Part shown: in pieces, positions 28,745 through 36,111 of the stretch
Position numbering within the stretch: the first letter of the stretch is position 1
Layout of the letters: each line of letters opens with the position of its first letter
Origin: Rhodospirillaceae bacterium
GTDB lineage: Bacteria > Pseudomonadota > Alphaproteobacteria > Rhodospirillales > Rhodospirillaceae
Assembly (NCBI GenBank): GCA_029243545.1
Contig: JAQWRV010000007.1
Span: 62,001 to 126,000, forward strand
DNA length: 64,000 bases
Reading direction: 5' to 3'
Position numbers and translations under genes: made by a program
Notes under the pieces: generated by a model
Database searches by the model: none
What the model was told of the DNA's origin: nothing
Seen by the model: only the letters and a program-made list of their open reading frames with translations

Positions 28745-29118
28745 TCGGCGTGAATAGGTTTCAACACTTCAGCCAAGTCGTTCCATACTTGCTGGTCGAT
28801 CATCAGGCCGCCGCGGAAGAGAAAGCGATCGATGTAGCGCACTTCGCTAATGGGCGAGCCATCCAGCGCTTCGCCGTTAAGCATACCCGTGCTGTACACG
28901 ACGGTGTCATCGCCCTCTTGAAATTCATCGAATCCTTCGAAGGTCTTGGAGATTCTGCTGTAGCGCGCTTTGGACCACTCGACAAGCTCTTCCAGCGTCG
29001 TCATGGTCACCCCGCCGGGGAAGGTCATCTTAAAGCCCGGCGCGAGAAACGACTGTGCGTGAACCAAATCGCGCTCCTCCATGATACGGAGGAAGTCTTT
29101 GACTCGTTTGATACTCAT
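28741..29118 (-). CDS. SnoaL/NTF2-like protein
   Basis: A 125-residue cone-shaped alpha+beta barrel candidate: RVKDFLRIMEERDLVHAQSF helix pair, PGFKMTFPGG, and VRYIDRFLFRGGLMIDQQVW strands with NDLAEVL at the end, typical of SnoaL-like polyketide cyclase or ketosteroid isomerase relatives. Catalytic residues vary in this superfamily, so function is open. It lies in an operon with a dimeric-barrel protein, a small lipoprotein and a nitrilase-fold protein upstream and a FAD oxidase downstream. Confidence 0.75.
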   Translation of the reverse strand: MSIKRVKDFLRIMEERDLVHAQSFLAPGFKMTFPGGVTMTTLEELVEWSKARYSRISKTFEGFDEFQEGDDTVVYSTGMLNGEALDGSPISEVRYIDRFLFRGGLMIDQQVWNDLAEVLKPIHAE

Positions 29119-29137
29119 GACTTGATTCCCACGATAT

Positions 29138-29491
29138 TCATCCCGCCGCCCCGCCTTGCGCTGCTGAACGCACCTCCGGTGCGATTATATAGTCCCCTGC
29201 CCGGTTATCGACCACGCACGGGCAATCGAAGAATTCCACAGTGAGATCGGCGCCATAATTCTCTGTGATAAAAGGTTCCCATTCTGGCGTGTAGTAGACA
29301 TGGGCGTCAGCTTTGGTTTCCCATTCATACCAGCCACCGTAGCGTTCGCCATTGCCCATAAAATACTTACGGACGAGCCCGGGAATACTTTGATATTTGG
29401 GCGCAGTCGCCTCGTAAAGCGCCAGTTTTTCCTGCGGCGTCATACTGGAGCTATCTGATTTCGGAACGAAGGTCACCAAGGCCGTGTACAT
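29138..29491 (-). CDS. Small dimeric alpha/beta-barrel protein, monooxygenase-like
   Basis: A 117-residue protein starting MYTALVTFVPK with YQSIPGLVRKYFMGNGERYG, GWYEWETKADAHVYYTPEW and VEFFDCPCVVDN, the pattern of YdhR/ABM-like ferredoxin-fold dimers. Some relatives act as quinone-forming monooxygenases or small-molecule-binding proteins. No cofactor motif is expected. It is the third gene of the operon that starts with the nitrilase-fold gene. Confidence 0.7.
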   Translation of the reverse strand: MYTALVTFVPKSDSSSMTPQEKLALYEATAPKYQSIPGLVRKYFMGNGERYGGWYEWETKADAHVYYTPEWEPFITENYGADLTVEFFDCPCVVDNRAGDYIIAPEVRSAAQGGAAG

Positions 29492-29500
29492 ACAGAACTC

Positions 29501-29644
29501 CTATAAAATACAGTTTCTGGCGTATTCGGCAGTTTCATCCAGTATCCAATCGCCTTTGTCTTTTTCTTTGAGGTCCTCGCACCAGTTGTCACTGCCTACT
29601 TCCGGTGAACAGGCGGAAAGAACGAAGAGAATACAGGTCGGCAT
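29501..29644 (-). CDS. Tiny lipoprotein, DUF3012 family
   Basis: A 47-residue reading frame: MPTCILFVLSAC, then SPEVGSDNWCEDLKEKDKGD and WILDETAEYARNC. The LSAC lipobox predicts lipidation at Cys12. The CSPEVGS-WC-D-KEKDKGDW-EA-Y---C pattern matches the DUF3012 family of small proteobacterial lipoproteins. The signal peptide is very short and lacks the usual Lys or Arg, which is odd. AAGGA sits six bases before the chosen ATG. It starts 12 bases after the nitrilase-fold gene stops. Function unknown. Confidence 0.75.
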   Translation of the reverse strand: MPTCILFVLSACSPEVGSDNWCEDLKEKDKGDWILDETAEYARNCIL

Positions 29645-29656
29645 TGGCATTCCTTT

Positions 29657-30730
29657 TTACGACAGAACGCCGTCTTTGGTTAGGCGTTCCAGCACTTCCT
29701 GCTGGCGCCGCACAAAGAAGCTGCGGTCCGGCACTTTCACCTCACCGTTCTCCAGCATGGCATTGGGTTTGACGAAAGTATGGCGGCCATACTCCCCGGC
29801 ATAAATATCAAACGGCTGGCGTGATAAAAGGTTGGTCATTCCGGAATGCTTGCGCACTTTGCGCAGACTATCCATATCCAGCATGGCGCTGGCGCAGAAG
29901 GTTTCACCCGTATAAGCCTCGGCCAGGACCAAGCCTTTGTAGTCGACGATCTTGGACATACCGCCGGTAGATTCCGCTGGGATGGGGGTGCCCTGAATAC
30001 TCGCCGTGTTGGATGACACCACGTAGCACATGTTTTCCACGGCCCGGGCCCGGCGGCATATTTCTTTCGGTGTCAGCATGGGCGCGCCCACTTCCGAGGT
30101 GGAGTGACAGAGAATTTCCATGCCCTTCATGGCCAGGCAACGGGAGATCTCCGGGTAAAGAATTTCTTCCGACGCAACGCAGCCGACCTTGCCGATTTCC
30201 GTATCGGCCACCGGGAACACTGCGTCTTCTCCGTAGAGATCGAGGTACTTGTCCCACACGTCATATGGGCTTGGCGCGAACAAAGAGATCAAACGCCGGT
30301 AACGCAGCACAACATCGCCGTTGGAACCGATGACGAAGCAGGTCTGGAAATAGAGATCGGGGAAATTGGGATCGACTTCATAAACGTTGCCCGACAGCAA
30401 ACAATTGCGGTCCTGCGCAATTTTACTCAGGGCTTCGTATTCCGGCCCATCCATAGGAATGGCACCAATCTCCTGCCAGCGTGCCAGCGGCTCCCCCATG
30501 GGGAAGCTGGACAGAAAATATTCGGGCAGAACGAACAGCTTGGTTTTGGTTCCGCTGAAACCGAGGGTGAACATGTCTATGCTTTTGATCGACGCGCCGA
30601 TATTTTCAATTTGCCCTAGCATTTGGGCCGAGGCTTCAGCCCTGTTGGCGCAATGATTGACCGCATGGCAATCGATCTGCAGCGCTGTCGCCGTGAAGGT
30701 GCTCACCTGGTCTTGTCCGTGATCTGGCAT
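29657..30730 (-). CDS. Nitrilase-superfamily protein with altered catalytic residues
   Basis: A 357-residue CN-hydrolase-fold protein. The catalytic Glu is present (VLPEYF, Glu70). The position of the catalytic Lys (usual RYRK) reads RYRR (Arg146), and the catalytic Cys position (usual G-x-x-x-C-x-D) reads KVGCVASEEILYPE, with Ser187 where Cys belongs. The rest of the fold (SNTASIQGTP, ESTGGMSKIVDYKG) is well kept, so it looks like a maintained but catalytically changed subfamily. It leads an operon with DUF3012, dimeric-barrel, SnoaL-like and FAD-oxidase genes. Confidence 0.85.
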   Translation of the reverse strand: MPDHGQDQVSTFTATALQIDCHAVNHCANRAEASAQMLGQIENIGASIKSIDMFTLGFSGTKTKLFVLPEYFLSSFPMGEPLARWQEIGAIPMDGPEYEALSKIAQDRNCLLSGNVYEVDPNFPDLYFQTCFVIGSNGDVVLRYRRLISLFAPSPYDVWDKYLDLYGEDAVFPVADTEIGKVGCVASEEILYPEISRCLAMKGMEILCHSTSEVGAPMLTPKEICRRARAVENMCYVVSSNTASIQGTPIPAESTGGMSKIVDYKGLVLAEAYTGETFCASAMLDMDSLRKVRKHSGMTNLLSRQPFDIYAGEYGRHTFVKPNAMLENGEVKVPDRSFFVRRQQEVLERLTKDGVLS

Positions 30731-30812
30731 GGTGTTTGCGCCCCTACCCCGTTTTGTTTTCTATGCTCTCGGGTGTATCAATTGAGGTTGAAGCGAGCAA
30801 GGGACATGGGCT

Positions 30813-31190
30813 GTGAGACGTTTAGTAATCATGGGTTTTCTGGCGTTTTTGTGTGCCACACCTGCGGCTGCCCAGTCCCCGCGCACCCTCTTCGATAATC
30901 TGGCCGCGCATCCGTCAGACACCCAGAAAATGGCCCCCAGCATCGAGCAGGAAAACTACGACATCCCCGCCGGACGGACCGCCTGCGCGGAGGCAATTAA
31001 ACAATGTCCTAACGAAGGCCGCTTTCAATACCAATACGGCCGCTCGTATTTTTACAACGCTGAATACGAAGCCGCCCTGCCCCACTTCGAACGCACGGCG
31101 GAATTGGGCTGAGCCCAAGGACAACTGATGTTAGGCCTGGTAGTCATGGGCGGGACCGTCCGCGACCCCGATGAATGCCGTAATCTGTAA
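30813..31190 (+). pseudogene. Sel1/TPR-like secreted protein with an internal stop
   Basis: From a GTG at 30813 the frame gives a signal peptide (MRRLVIMGFLAFLCATPAAA) and a helical-repeat-like body (EAIKQCPNEGRFQYQYGRSY, ALPHFERTAELG). It is then cut by a TGA at 31110-31112. The same frame continues with AQGQLMLGLVVMGG to a TAA at 31188-31190. The step AELG-stop-AQGQLMLGLV matches the usual A-x-LG-x-A-Q-x-x-LG Sel1 consensus read across the stop, so a nonsense mutation is likely. Its tail overlaps the convergent small gene at 31144-31371. Confidence 0.55.
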
Positions 31191-31371
31191 CGCTATCGCG
31201 GACGGGGATTTGGGCCGGCACATCGTCGGTCTGCCACAGACGTACCATGCGCTCGCCGTTGAGAATCAATACGTCCTCCGGTTCGCCATCCGCCATCGCA
31301 AACGGTGTGCCATCCTCGCCTTCAGCGGTCAAAGCCCGGCGTGTCGTATGAGCAAATGAGTCTTTTGGCAT
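31144..31371 (-). CDS. Hypothetical 75-residue protein
   Basis: Not recognised. It reads MPKDSFAHTTRRALTAEG, then DVLILNGERMVRLWQTDD with a basic tail (GIHRGRGRSRP). The composition is protein-like up to about residue 62. The tail beyond YGIHRG overlaps the convergent Sel1-like frame, so the original stop may have been lost. It is divergent from the CitE-like gene, with palindromes between them. It could be a truncated remnant. Confidence 0.4.
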   Translation of the reverse strand: MPKDSFAHTTRRALTAEGEDGTPFAMADGEPEDVLILNGERMVRLWQTDDVPAQIPVRDSVTDYGIHRGRGRSRP

Positions 31372-31424
31372 ATTTATGAAGGCGTTCCTTGGATAATTAT
31401 GGTTTCATCATGGTCATTGGATTA

Positions 31425-31465
31425 ACGCCCTTCAAGGGCGTAGGGATTACTGCCCATCAAGGGCA
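31425..31465. promoter_or_regulatory. Two adjacent inverted repeats upstream of the CitE-like gene
   Basis: ACGCCCTT-C-AAGGGCGT (31425-31441) is a perfect 17-base palindrome. Ten bases later TGCCC-ATCAA-GGGCA (31451-31465) repeats the same half-site type (GCCC/GGGC around a TCAA core). They lie between the divergent starts at 31371 and 31530, where an operator is expected. Binding protein unknown. Confidence 0.45.
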
Positions 31466-31529
31466 AACCCCTGGACTCTCTTCAAACGGGCTTTATGGTC
31501 CGCGACAGTCAAACTTGTACGGACCAATT

Positions 31530-32429
31530 ATGCCCTCTGCTGCTGAAACCTTCCGCCCCCTTCGCACCTGGCTCTTCGCACCGGGCAACCACCCGCGCAA
31601 AGTAGAGAAAGTATTTCAAACCGGCGCCGACGCGGTGATCCTTGATCTCGAAGACGCCGTCGCCATCGCCGAGAAGGAAGCTACGCGGGCTCGCGTGCTG
31701 AAGGCGCTGAAAGCAGACCAACCCTGCCTCGGTTTTATCCGCGTCAACGCCTTGGATACGGACTTCGCTCTTGGAGACTTAGAGGCTGTTGTCCAACCTC
31801 AAGTGGACGGCATCGTGCTGCCTAAAGTGGAAAGTCCTGACGATTTGGTCAAGACGGACGAGATCATCACCAGACTGGAAAAAGAACGCGGCTTGCCGGA
31901 GGGCGGCATTGATCTGCTGCCCATCATCGAAACGGCTTTGGGCGTCCACAACATCGACGCCATCGCTCAGTCGGGCACGCGGGTGAAACGCCTTTCCTTC
32001 GGTGCCGGAGATTTCACCAAGGACATGGGCATTAAATGGAGTGGCGAGGAACAGGAACTCATCTACCCCCGCTCCCGCTTTGCCCTGGCCTCCAGGGTCG
32101 CAGGCCTGGAGCAACCCATCGACACGGTGTTTATCGACCTTGCTGACGATGAGCATTTCGAGATGTCCGTGCGCACGGCCCTTGCCTTCGGCTTTCAAGG
32201 TAAGCTCTGCATTCATCCCAAGCAGGTGCCCATCGTCAACGGTGTGTTCACACCCACAGACACAGAGTTGGAACAAGCCCGCGCCGTCATTGCCGCCTTT
32301 GATGAAGCGGAAGCGTCGGGCTCGGCCTCCATTCAGGTCAACGGCTACTTTGTCGATTACCCCATCGTTGAAAAGGCACAGCGCGTGGTAAAACTGGCCG
32401 ACGCCATTGCGGAGTTAGCGTCATGCTGA
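31530..32429 (+). CDS. CitE/HpcH-HpaI family C-C lyase
   Basis: A 299-residue TIM-barrel protein with the CitE pattern: RTWLFAPGNHPRKVEKVFQT, then GADAVILDLEDAVA with metal-site acids, FIRVNALDTDF, GIVLPKVES, LLPIIETALG and LCIHPKQVPIVNGVF. Relatives cleave malyl-CoA, citramalyl-CoA or citryl thioesters. I placed the start at the ATG at 31530 because upstream in-frame sequence is low quality and contains the operator-like palindromes. Its ribosome site is weak. The 3' end overlaps the HpaB-like gene by seven bases, so the two are coupled. Confidence 0.88.
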   Translation: MPSAAETFRPLRTWLFAPGNHPRKVEKVFQTGADAVILDLEDAVAIAEKEATRARVLKALKADQPCLGFIRVNALDTDFALGDLEAVVQPQVDGIVLPKVESPDDLVKTDEIITRLEKERGLPEGGIDLLPIIETALGVHNIDAIAQSGTRVKRLSFGAGDFTKDMGIKWSGEEQELIYPRSRFALASRVAGLEQPIDTVFIDLADDEHFEMSVRTALAFGFQGKLCIHPKQVPIVNGVFTPTDTELEQARAVIAAFDEAEASGSASIQVNGYFVDYPIVEKAQRVVKLADAIAELASC

Positions 32430-33958
32430 TGGCACCAGAGGAATACCGGGAATCCCTGCGGGCCTTGTCACCAACGGTCTACATTAACGGTGACGCTGTT
32501 TCCTCGGTCGCCGATGAGCCACTGCTGACGCCGGGGGTCAACGGTATAGCCTTGACCTACGAACTGGCGTTACACCAACAGCATTCAAAAGTGATGTCGG
32601 CAGTTGAGCAAGAGAACGGCCTGACGGTTAATCGCTTCGCCCACATCAACCGCACATCGCAGGACCTGCTGGATAAACTGGAAGCGACCCGCCTCGCCTG
32701 CCAATACGCCGGCTGTGCCCAGCGCTACTTACAGCAGGATGCGTTAAATGCGGTTTATGAAACGACCTATCGCATTGAAGCCGACGGTGTTGACGACCGG
32801 CATCAGCGTTTTCTCGCCTATATGAAAGACGTGCAGGAGCGTGACCTGACCCTTGGCGCGGCTATGACCGATACCAAAGGTGACCGATCCAAACGCCCCG
32901 GCGAGCAAACCAACAAAGACATGTATGTGCATATCACTGAGCGGCGCACAGACGGCATTGTCATTCGCGGCGCAAAAGCCATCGTCACCGGCGCGCCTTA
33001 TGTGCATGAGTATCTGGTGATGCCCTGCCGGGCCATGCACTGCGACGAGTCCGATTTTGCTGTGGCCTGTGCCGTACCGGTGGATGCCGAGGGTGTGACG
33101 GTAATCGCACGGCCTGCGGGACGTCCTGGACAACCCGGCGCAAAATTCTCCGCCGTCTTCGCTCAGTCGGTCGGCATGGTAAAATTCGACGATGTATTCG
33201 TGCCCTGGGAAAAAGTATTCGTCGACGGCCAGGTAGAAGCGGCTAAGCATTTGACCCATAGTTTTGCCAGCCATCATCGTCACAGCTGTATCGGCGCGCG
33301 CGCCGGGTTCGGGGATTTGCTCATCGGCGCCTGCGCGCTGATGCTGGAAGCCAACGGCCTTACATACGACGGCGCGCCTCACCTGGCTGATCGTATGACT
33401 CAACTCATCCGCATGGTCGAGGGGTTTTATGCCTGTGGTGTGGCATCTTGCGTATACGGCGACGCAGATAAGTCCGGGACCGCACGGCCGCATCAGGTGT
33501 TCGCCAATATCGGCAAGCTGCTGCTGGCCAATCAGATTTACGACATGCACAAAATCGCCCATGAAGTTTCCGGCGGTTTGGTGGTCGCGTTACCGGAACC
33601 CGACGAAGACCACAACCCGGCAACTGCGGGTTCGCTCCCGGACTTACTCAAAGGCCGCGACGATATTCCTTACCAACAGCGGGCTGACGTAGCGCGGCTG
33701 ATTGAAGATCTCACCGCTTCTTACACAGGTGGCTGGTATTCGGTCATCAGCCTGCACGGCGGCGGTTCACCGGCAGCCATGGAAATGGAAATTCTCAGAA
33801 ACTATCCAGTGCCGTCGAAGCAAGACCTGGTTCAGCGTTTATTGGATCGCGGGGTATTGGCTGTCAGCGACGATACATCGCCCGACAAAGACCCGGGCCG
33901 GTGTTGCGCAACAGGATGTAACACAGGCCTGCCCGGGCCAAAACGCAGTTACTATTAG
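32423..33958 (+). CDS. HpaB / 4-hydroxybutyryl-CoA dehydratase-like flavoprotein
   Basis: A 511-residue acyl-CoA-dehydrogenase-fold flavoprotein of the HpaB/AbfD family: AMTDTKGDRSKRPGEQTNKD, HITERRTDGIVIRGAKAIVTG and ARAGFGDLLIGACALML. AbfD dehydratases hold a [4Fe-4S] cluster with three Cys and one His. By my alignment this protein keeps Cys98 and His285 but has Tyr102 and Ala292 at the other positions, so an oxygen-dependent flavin hydroxylase or another reaction is more likely than dehydration. The tail is unusual, with GRCCATGCNTG. Together with the CitE-like lyase it suggests hydroxylation or dehydration plus C-C cleavage of a CoA thioester. Confidence 0.82.
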   Translation: MLMAPEEYRESLRALSPTVYINGDAVSSVADEPLLTPGVNGIALTYELALHQQHSKVMSAVEQENGLTVNRFAHINRTSQDLLDKLEATRLACQYAGCAQRYLQQDALNAVYETTYRIEADGVDDRHQRFLAYMKDVQERDLTLGAAMTDTKGDRSKRPGEQTNKDMYVHITERRTDGIVIRGAKAIVTGAPYVHEYLVMPCRAMHCDESDFAVACAVPVDAEGVTVIARPAGRPGQPGAKFSAVFAQSVGMVKFDDVFVPWEKVFVDGQVEAAKHLTHSFASHHRHSCIGARAGFGDLLIGACALMLEANGLTYDGAPHLADRMTQLIRMVEGFYACGVASCVYGDADKSGTARPHQVFANIGKLLLANQIYDMHKIAHEVSGGLVVALPEPDEDHNPATAGSLPDLLKGRDDIPYQQRADVARLIEDLTASYTGGWYSVISLHGGGSPAAMEMEILRNYPVPSKQDLVQRLLDRGVLAVSDDTSPDKDPGRCCATGCNTGLPGPKRSYY

Positions 33959-34800
33959 ACGGGAACGGCCAAGTGTTCGTGAGGTAGGATTGTCGTTCGC
34001 TTCATCAGCCGGTCGTATTTGTCGTCGAAGCCATCGCGCCGATGCATGGTGCAGGCGTTGTCCCACAAGATCGCGTCGCCAATCTGCCAATCGTGCCGGT
34101 AAATGAATTCCGGTTGGGTTGAAAACGTAAACAGTTCGTCGAGAATGACGCGGCTTTCATCTTCATCGAGACCGACAATCAATGTGGTCATGCCCGGGCA
34201 CACATAGAGTGCGGGACGGCCCGTGATGGGATGCACCCTGACAATAGGGTGAGTCACATCCGGTGTTTTCTTTTTGATGGCGTCTTTGGTCTTGATGCTG
34301 TGGCCGGTATTGAAGTTATCGTAAGACTGTACAGCCTGGCGGCCCTCGATTTTTGATTTTAAGTGCGATGGCAGCGCGTCATAGGCACCACACATATCAG
34401 CGAAGTAAGTAGCGCCCCCTTCTAGAGGGATCGCGACGCTGAAGAGTAGAGAACCGACCGCAGGGCGTGGCAGGTAAATCTGATCGTAATGCCAATTGAT
34501 CTCAGAGTTAGCTAAACCGCCAATGGATTTACCGTCCACTTTTATATTGGAGAGCACCAGCACTTCAGGATGATCATGCGATAGCCATTCTTGGCGCACA
34601 TGGTTTTCCAATTTCCCGAAACGGCCGCTGAAGGCAATCAGATCATCTTCGGAGAGATCTTGGCCCCGGAACAGCAATAGCTCGTGGTCCGCCCAGGACT
34701 GCCGGACCTCATTGAACGTAGCGTCGTCCATATCAGCCGACAGCTGAATATCCAGTATTTCAGCCCCGAAAGTATGGTTTAACGGGCGGCATTGAAGCAT
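33955..34800 (-). CDS. TauD/TfdA-family 2-oxoglutarate/Fe(II) dioxygenase
   Basis: A 281-residue dioxygenase with the HxD iron motif in INWHYDQIY, the distal His in WDNACTMHRRDGFD and the 2-oxoglutarate-binding Arg in DRLMKRTTI. The N-terminal region (FGAEILDIQLSADMDDATFN) and ELLLFRGQDLSEDDLIAFS are typical of TauD/TfdA. These enzymes hydroxylate sulfonates, aryloxyacetates or similar compounds, releasing the side group. AGAGGA precedes the ATG. It converges on the HpaB-like gene with a 4-base overlap and has palindromic repeats upstream. Confidence 0.92.
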   Translation of the reverse strand: MLQCRPLNHTFGAEILDIQLSADMDDATFNEVRQSWADHELLLFRGQDLSEDDLIAFSGRFGKLENHVRQEWLSHDHPEVLVLSNIKVDGKSIGGLANSEINWHYDQIYLPRPAVGSLLFSVAIPLEGGATYFADMCGAYDALPSHLKSKIEGRQAVQSYDNFNTGHSIKTKDAIKKKTPDVTHPIVRVHPITGRPALYVCPGMTTLIVGLDEDESRVILDELFTFSTQPEFIYRHDWQIGDAILWDNACTMHRRDGFDDKYDRLMKRTTILPHEHLAVPV

Positions 34801-34893
34801 AGGCGTCCTCTAAAACATAAACATTCTAGACCTTAGAGTGAAGTTATTCCAGATAGGTCCGGACAATTCTTCTCCGCATTAGTCAATTTTGCG

Positions 34894-34929
34894 TACGCGC
34901 TAGCCTATAATGTTTACGCGCTAGCGCGT
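34894..34929. promoter_or_regulatory. Direct repeats 21 bp apart between two divergent genes
   Basis: TACGCGCTAGC occurs at 34894-34904 and 34915-34925, exactly 21 bp apart (two helical turns). The second copy extends to a perfect 14-base palindrome, ACGCGCTAGCGCGT. They sit between the TauD-type gene (start 34800) and the gene at 34994. The first repeat is followed by CTATAATG, a possible -10 box. This has the shape of a two-site operator; the regulator is unknown. Confidence 0.55.
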
Positions 34930-34993
34930 TGAAATCTCTCGGATTGCTATAGAGTGTCGAATCACAATTACCCTAGGCCATGAGCTAAATCAA

Positions 34994-35692
34994 ATGTCTT
35001 TCACCACCTATGACGGCCACATCCTGATCACCGAGCCCGGCGGCTCACCCCAGCTCTATGAGCGCTTTCTCCTGACAGATAACCCCGGCGGGAGCCGCAG
35101 CCTTCGCACCCTCACCCAATCACCTAAAGGCGATCTTCTACGCGATGTGAACCAGATGGTCGCCGCTGACTGGCGCCCAATCGAAACCATTGGACGGCTC
35201 TTCTACAAGGGAGAAGCCCATGGGTCGGTTTTGCGCCGGGTCATCGGGGATCGCCTCCACTCTTATATATGGAACCAGGATACAGAGGTGGATTACGCCG
35301 AATTTGAAGCGCCACCCAATGTGTCCATCGGCTACCACGCCATTATTTTGGATTCCTGGAAGATGTGCTTCATTGATAAATCTAACAGGGACATGCAGGA
35401 CATCTTGGTACACTCCGTGTCCAACACCTGGAACGGCCGCACGCTGGGCCATGGGGAAAAGATTCCCAGCAAAGCGAGATATGACGGCAAGGAAACCATC
35501 GACTTACCCGCCGGAACCTTCGAATGCGACCGCTACATTTGGGCGACGTCATTTGGAAAGGAATTACACGTCTGGAGTTTAGGGCCTTACCGCATGCTCG
35601 CCCGCATGGTCGTCGCGTCGGGCGATAAAGAAGGCACGGTCTACGAACTCGGAGCCATGACTGAAACAAAAACGCATTGGCCGGCGGCGTAA
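34994..35692 (+). CDS. Hypothetical 232-residue protein
   Basis: Not recognised as a named family. No signal peptide or membrane segment. The sequence is rich in beta strands and aromatic residues (RLFYKGEAHGSVLRRVIGD, DLPAGTFECDRYIWATSFGK, ELHVWSLGPYRMLARMV). The central KETIDLPAGTFECDRY step resembles the ligand-binding beta sandwiches of DUF3108-like proteins, but this is weak. It is divergent from the TauD-type dioxygenase and shares the intervening repeats, so the two may be co-regulated. Confidence 0.7.
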   Translation: MSFTTYDGHILITEPGGSPQLYERFLLTDNPGGSRSLRTLTQSPKGDLLRDVNQMVAADWRPIETIGRLFYKGEAHGSVLRRVIGDRLHSYIWNQDTEVDYAEFEAPPNVSIGYHAIILDSWKMCFIDKSNRDMQDILVHSVSNTWNGRTLGHGEKIPSKARYDGKETIDLPAGTFECDRYIWATSFGKELHVWSLGPYRMLARMVVASGDKEGTVYELGAMTETKTHWPAA

Positions 35693-36111
35693 GTTAGCCT
35701 TGATGCAGCGGCTTCTGGCCGGCTTGAGGTCCCTCTTGTTTAAGCTTTTTCATGTGCTGCTGATGCTTTCGCTTCTGCTCCCTGGCATTTCTCTTCTGAA
35801 CCTGATTATCGCGTAAAAACGATTAAAATGATGAGCGGCAGAATTCACAAATGAAGTAAGCGGCCGTCTCCCGGCCGAGCATGATATCCGGATTACCCAT
35901 GGGTCTTGGGCGGACTTAGGTAAGTGCACCCAGCCCACTTGTAACAACCAACACGATCCCCGCTCACCTTAAGGTCACAAGTTTTGTTTTGATATAGATG
36001 CTTTAAAGCATGATCGGGCACTTCTTCAGTGACACGCTCAAGCCACAATAAGACTCGACACTAAGTCACCATAATGAGAGCTGCAATTTGAGACACATAG
36101 GAGTGAAAAGG
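35693..36111. other. Gene-poor stretch with a basic coding remnant and small palindromes
   Basis: About 420 bases between convergent genes. On the minus strand at about 35697-35825 a short open frame without a start reads QKRNAREQKRKHQQHMKKL and ends GQKPLHQG, a lysine-rich tail that may be a gene remnant. Two perfect palindromes, ACCTTAAGGT near 35967 and ATGCTTTAAAGCAT at 35998-36011, lie 30 bases apart. No gene is supported. Confidence 0.4.

Noticed and set aside
32744-33562. A 272-codon open frame antisense to the HpaB-like gene
   Set aside because: It is the mirror of a well-supported coding frame, has no ribosome site, and its protein has no recognisable domain or motif.
35998-36011. 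Palindrome ATGCTTTAAAGCAT as an operator
   Set aside because: It lies between the 3' ends of convergent genes, away from any start, so there is no promoter to control.
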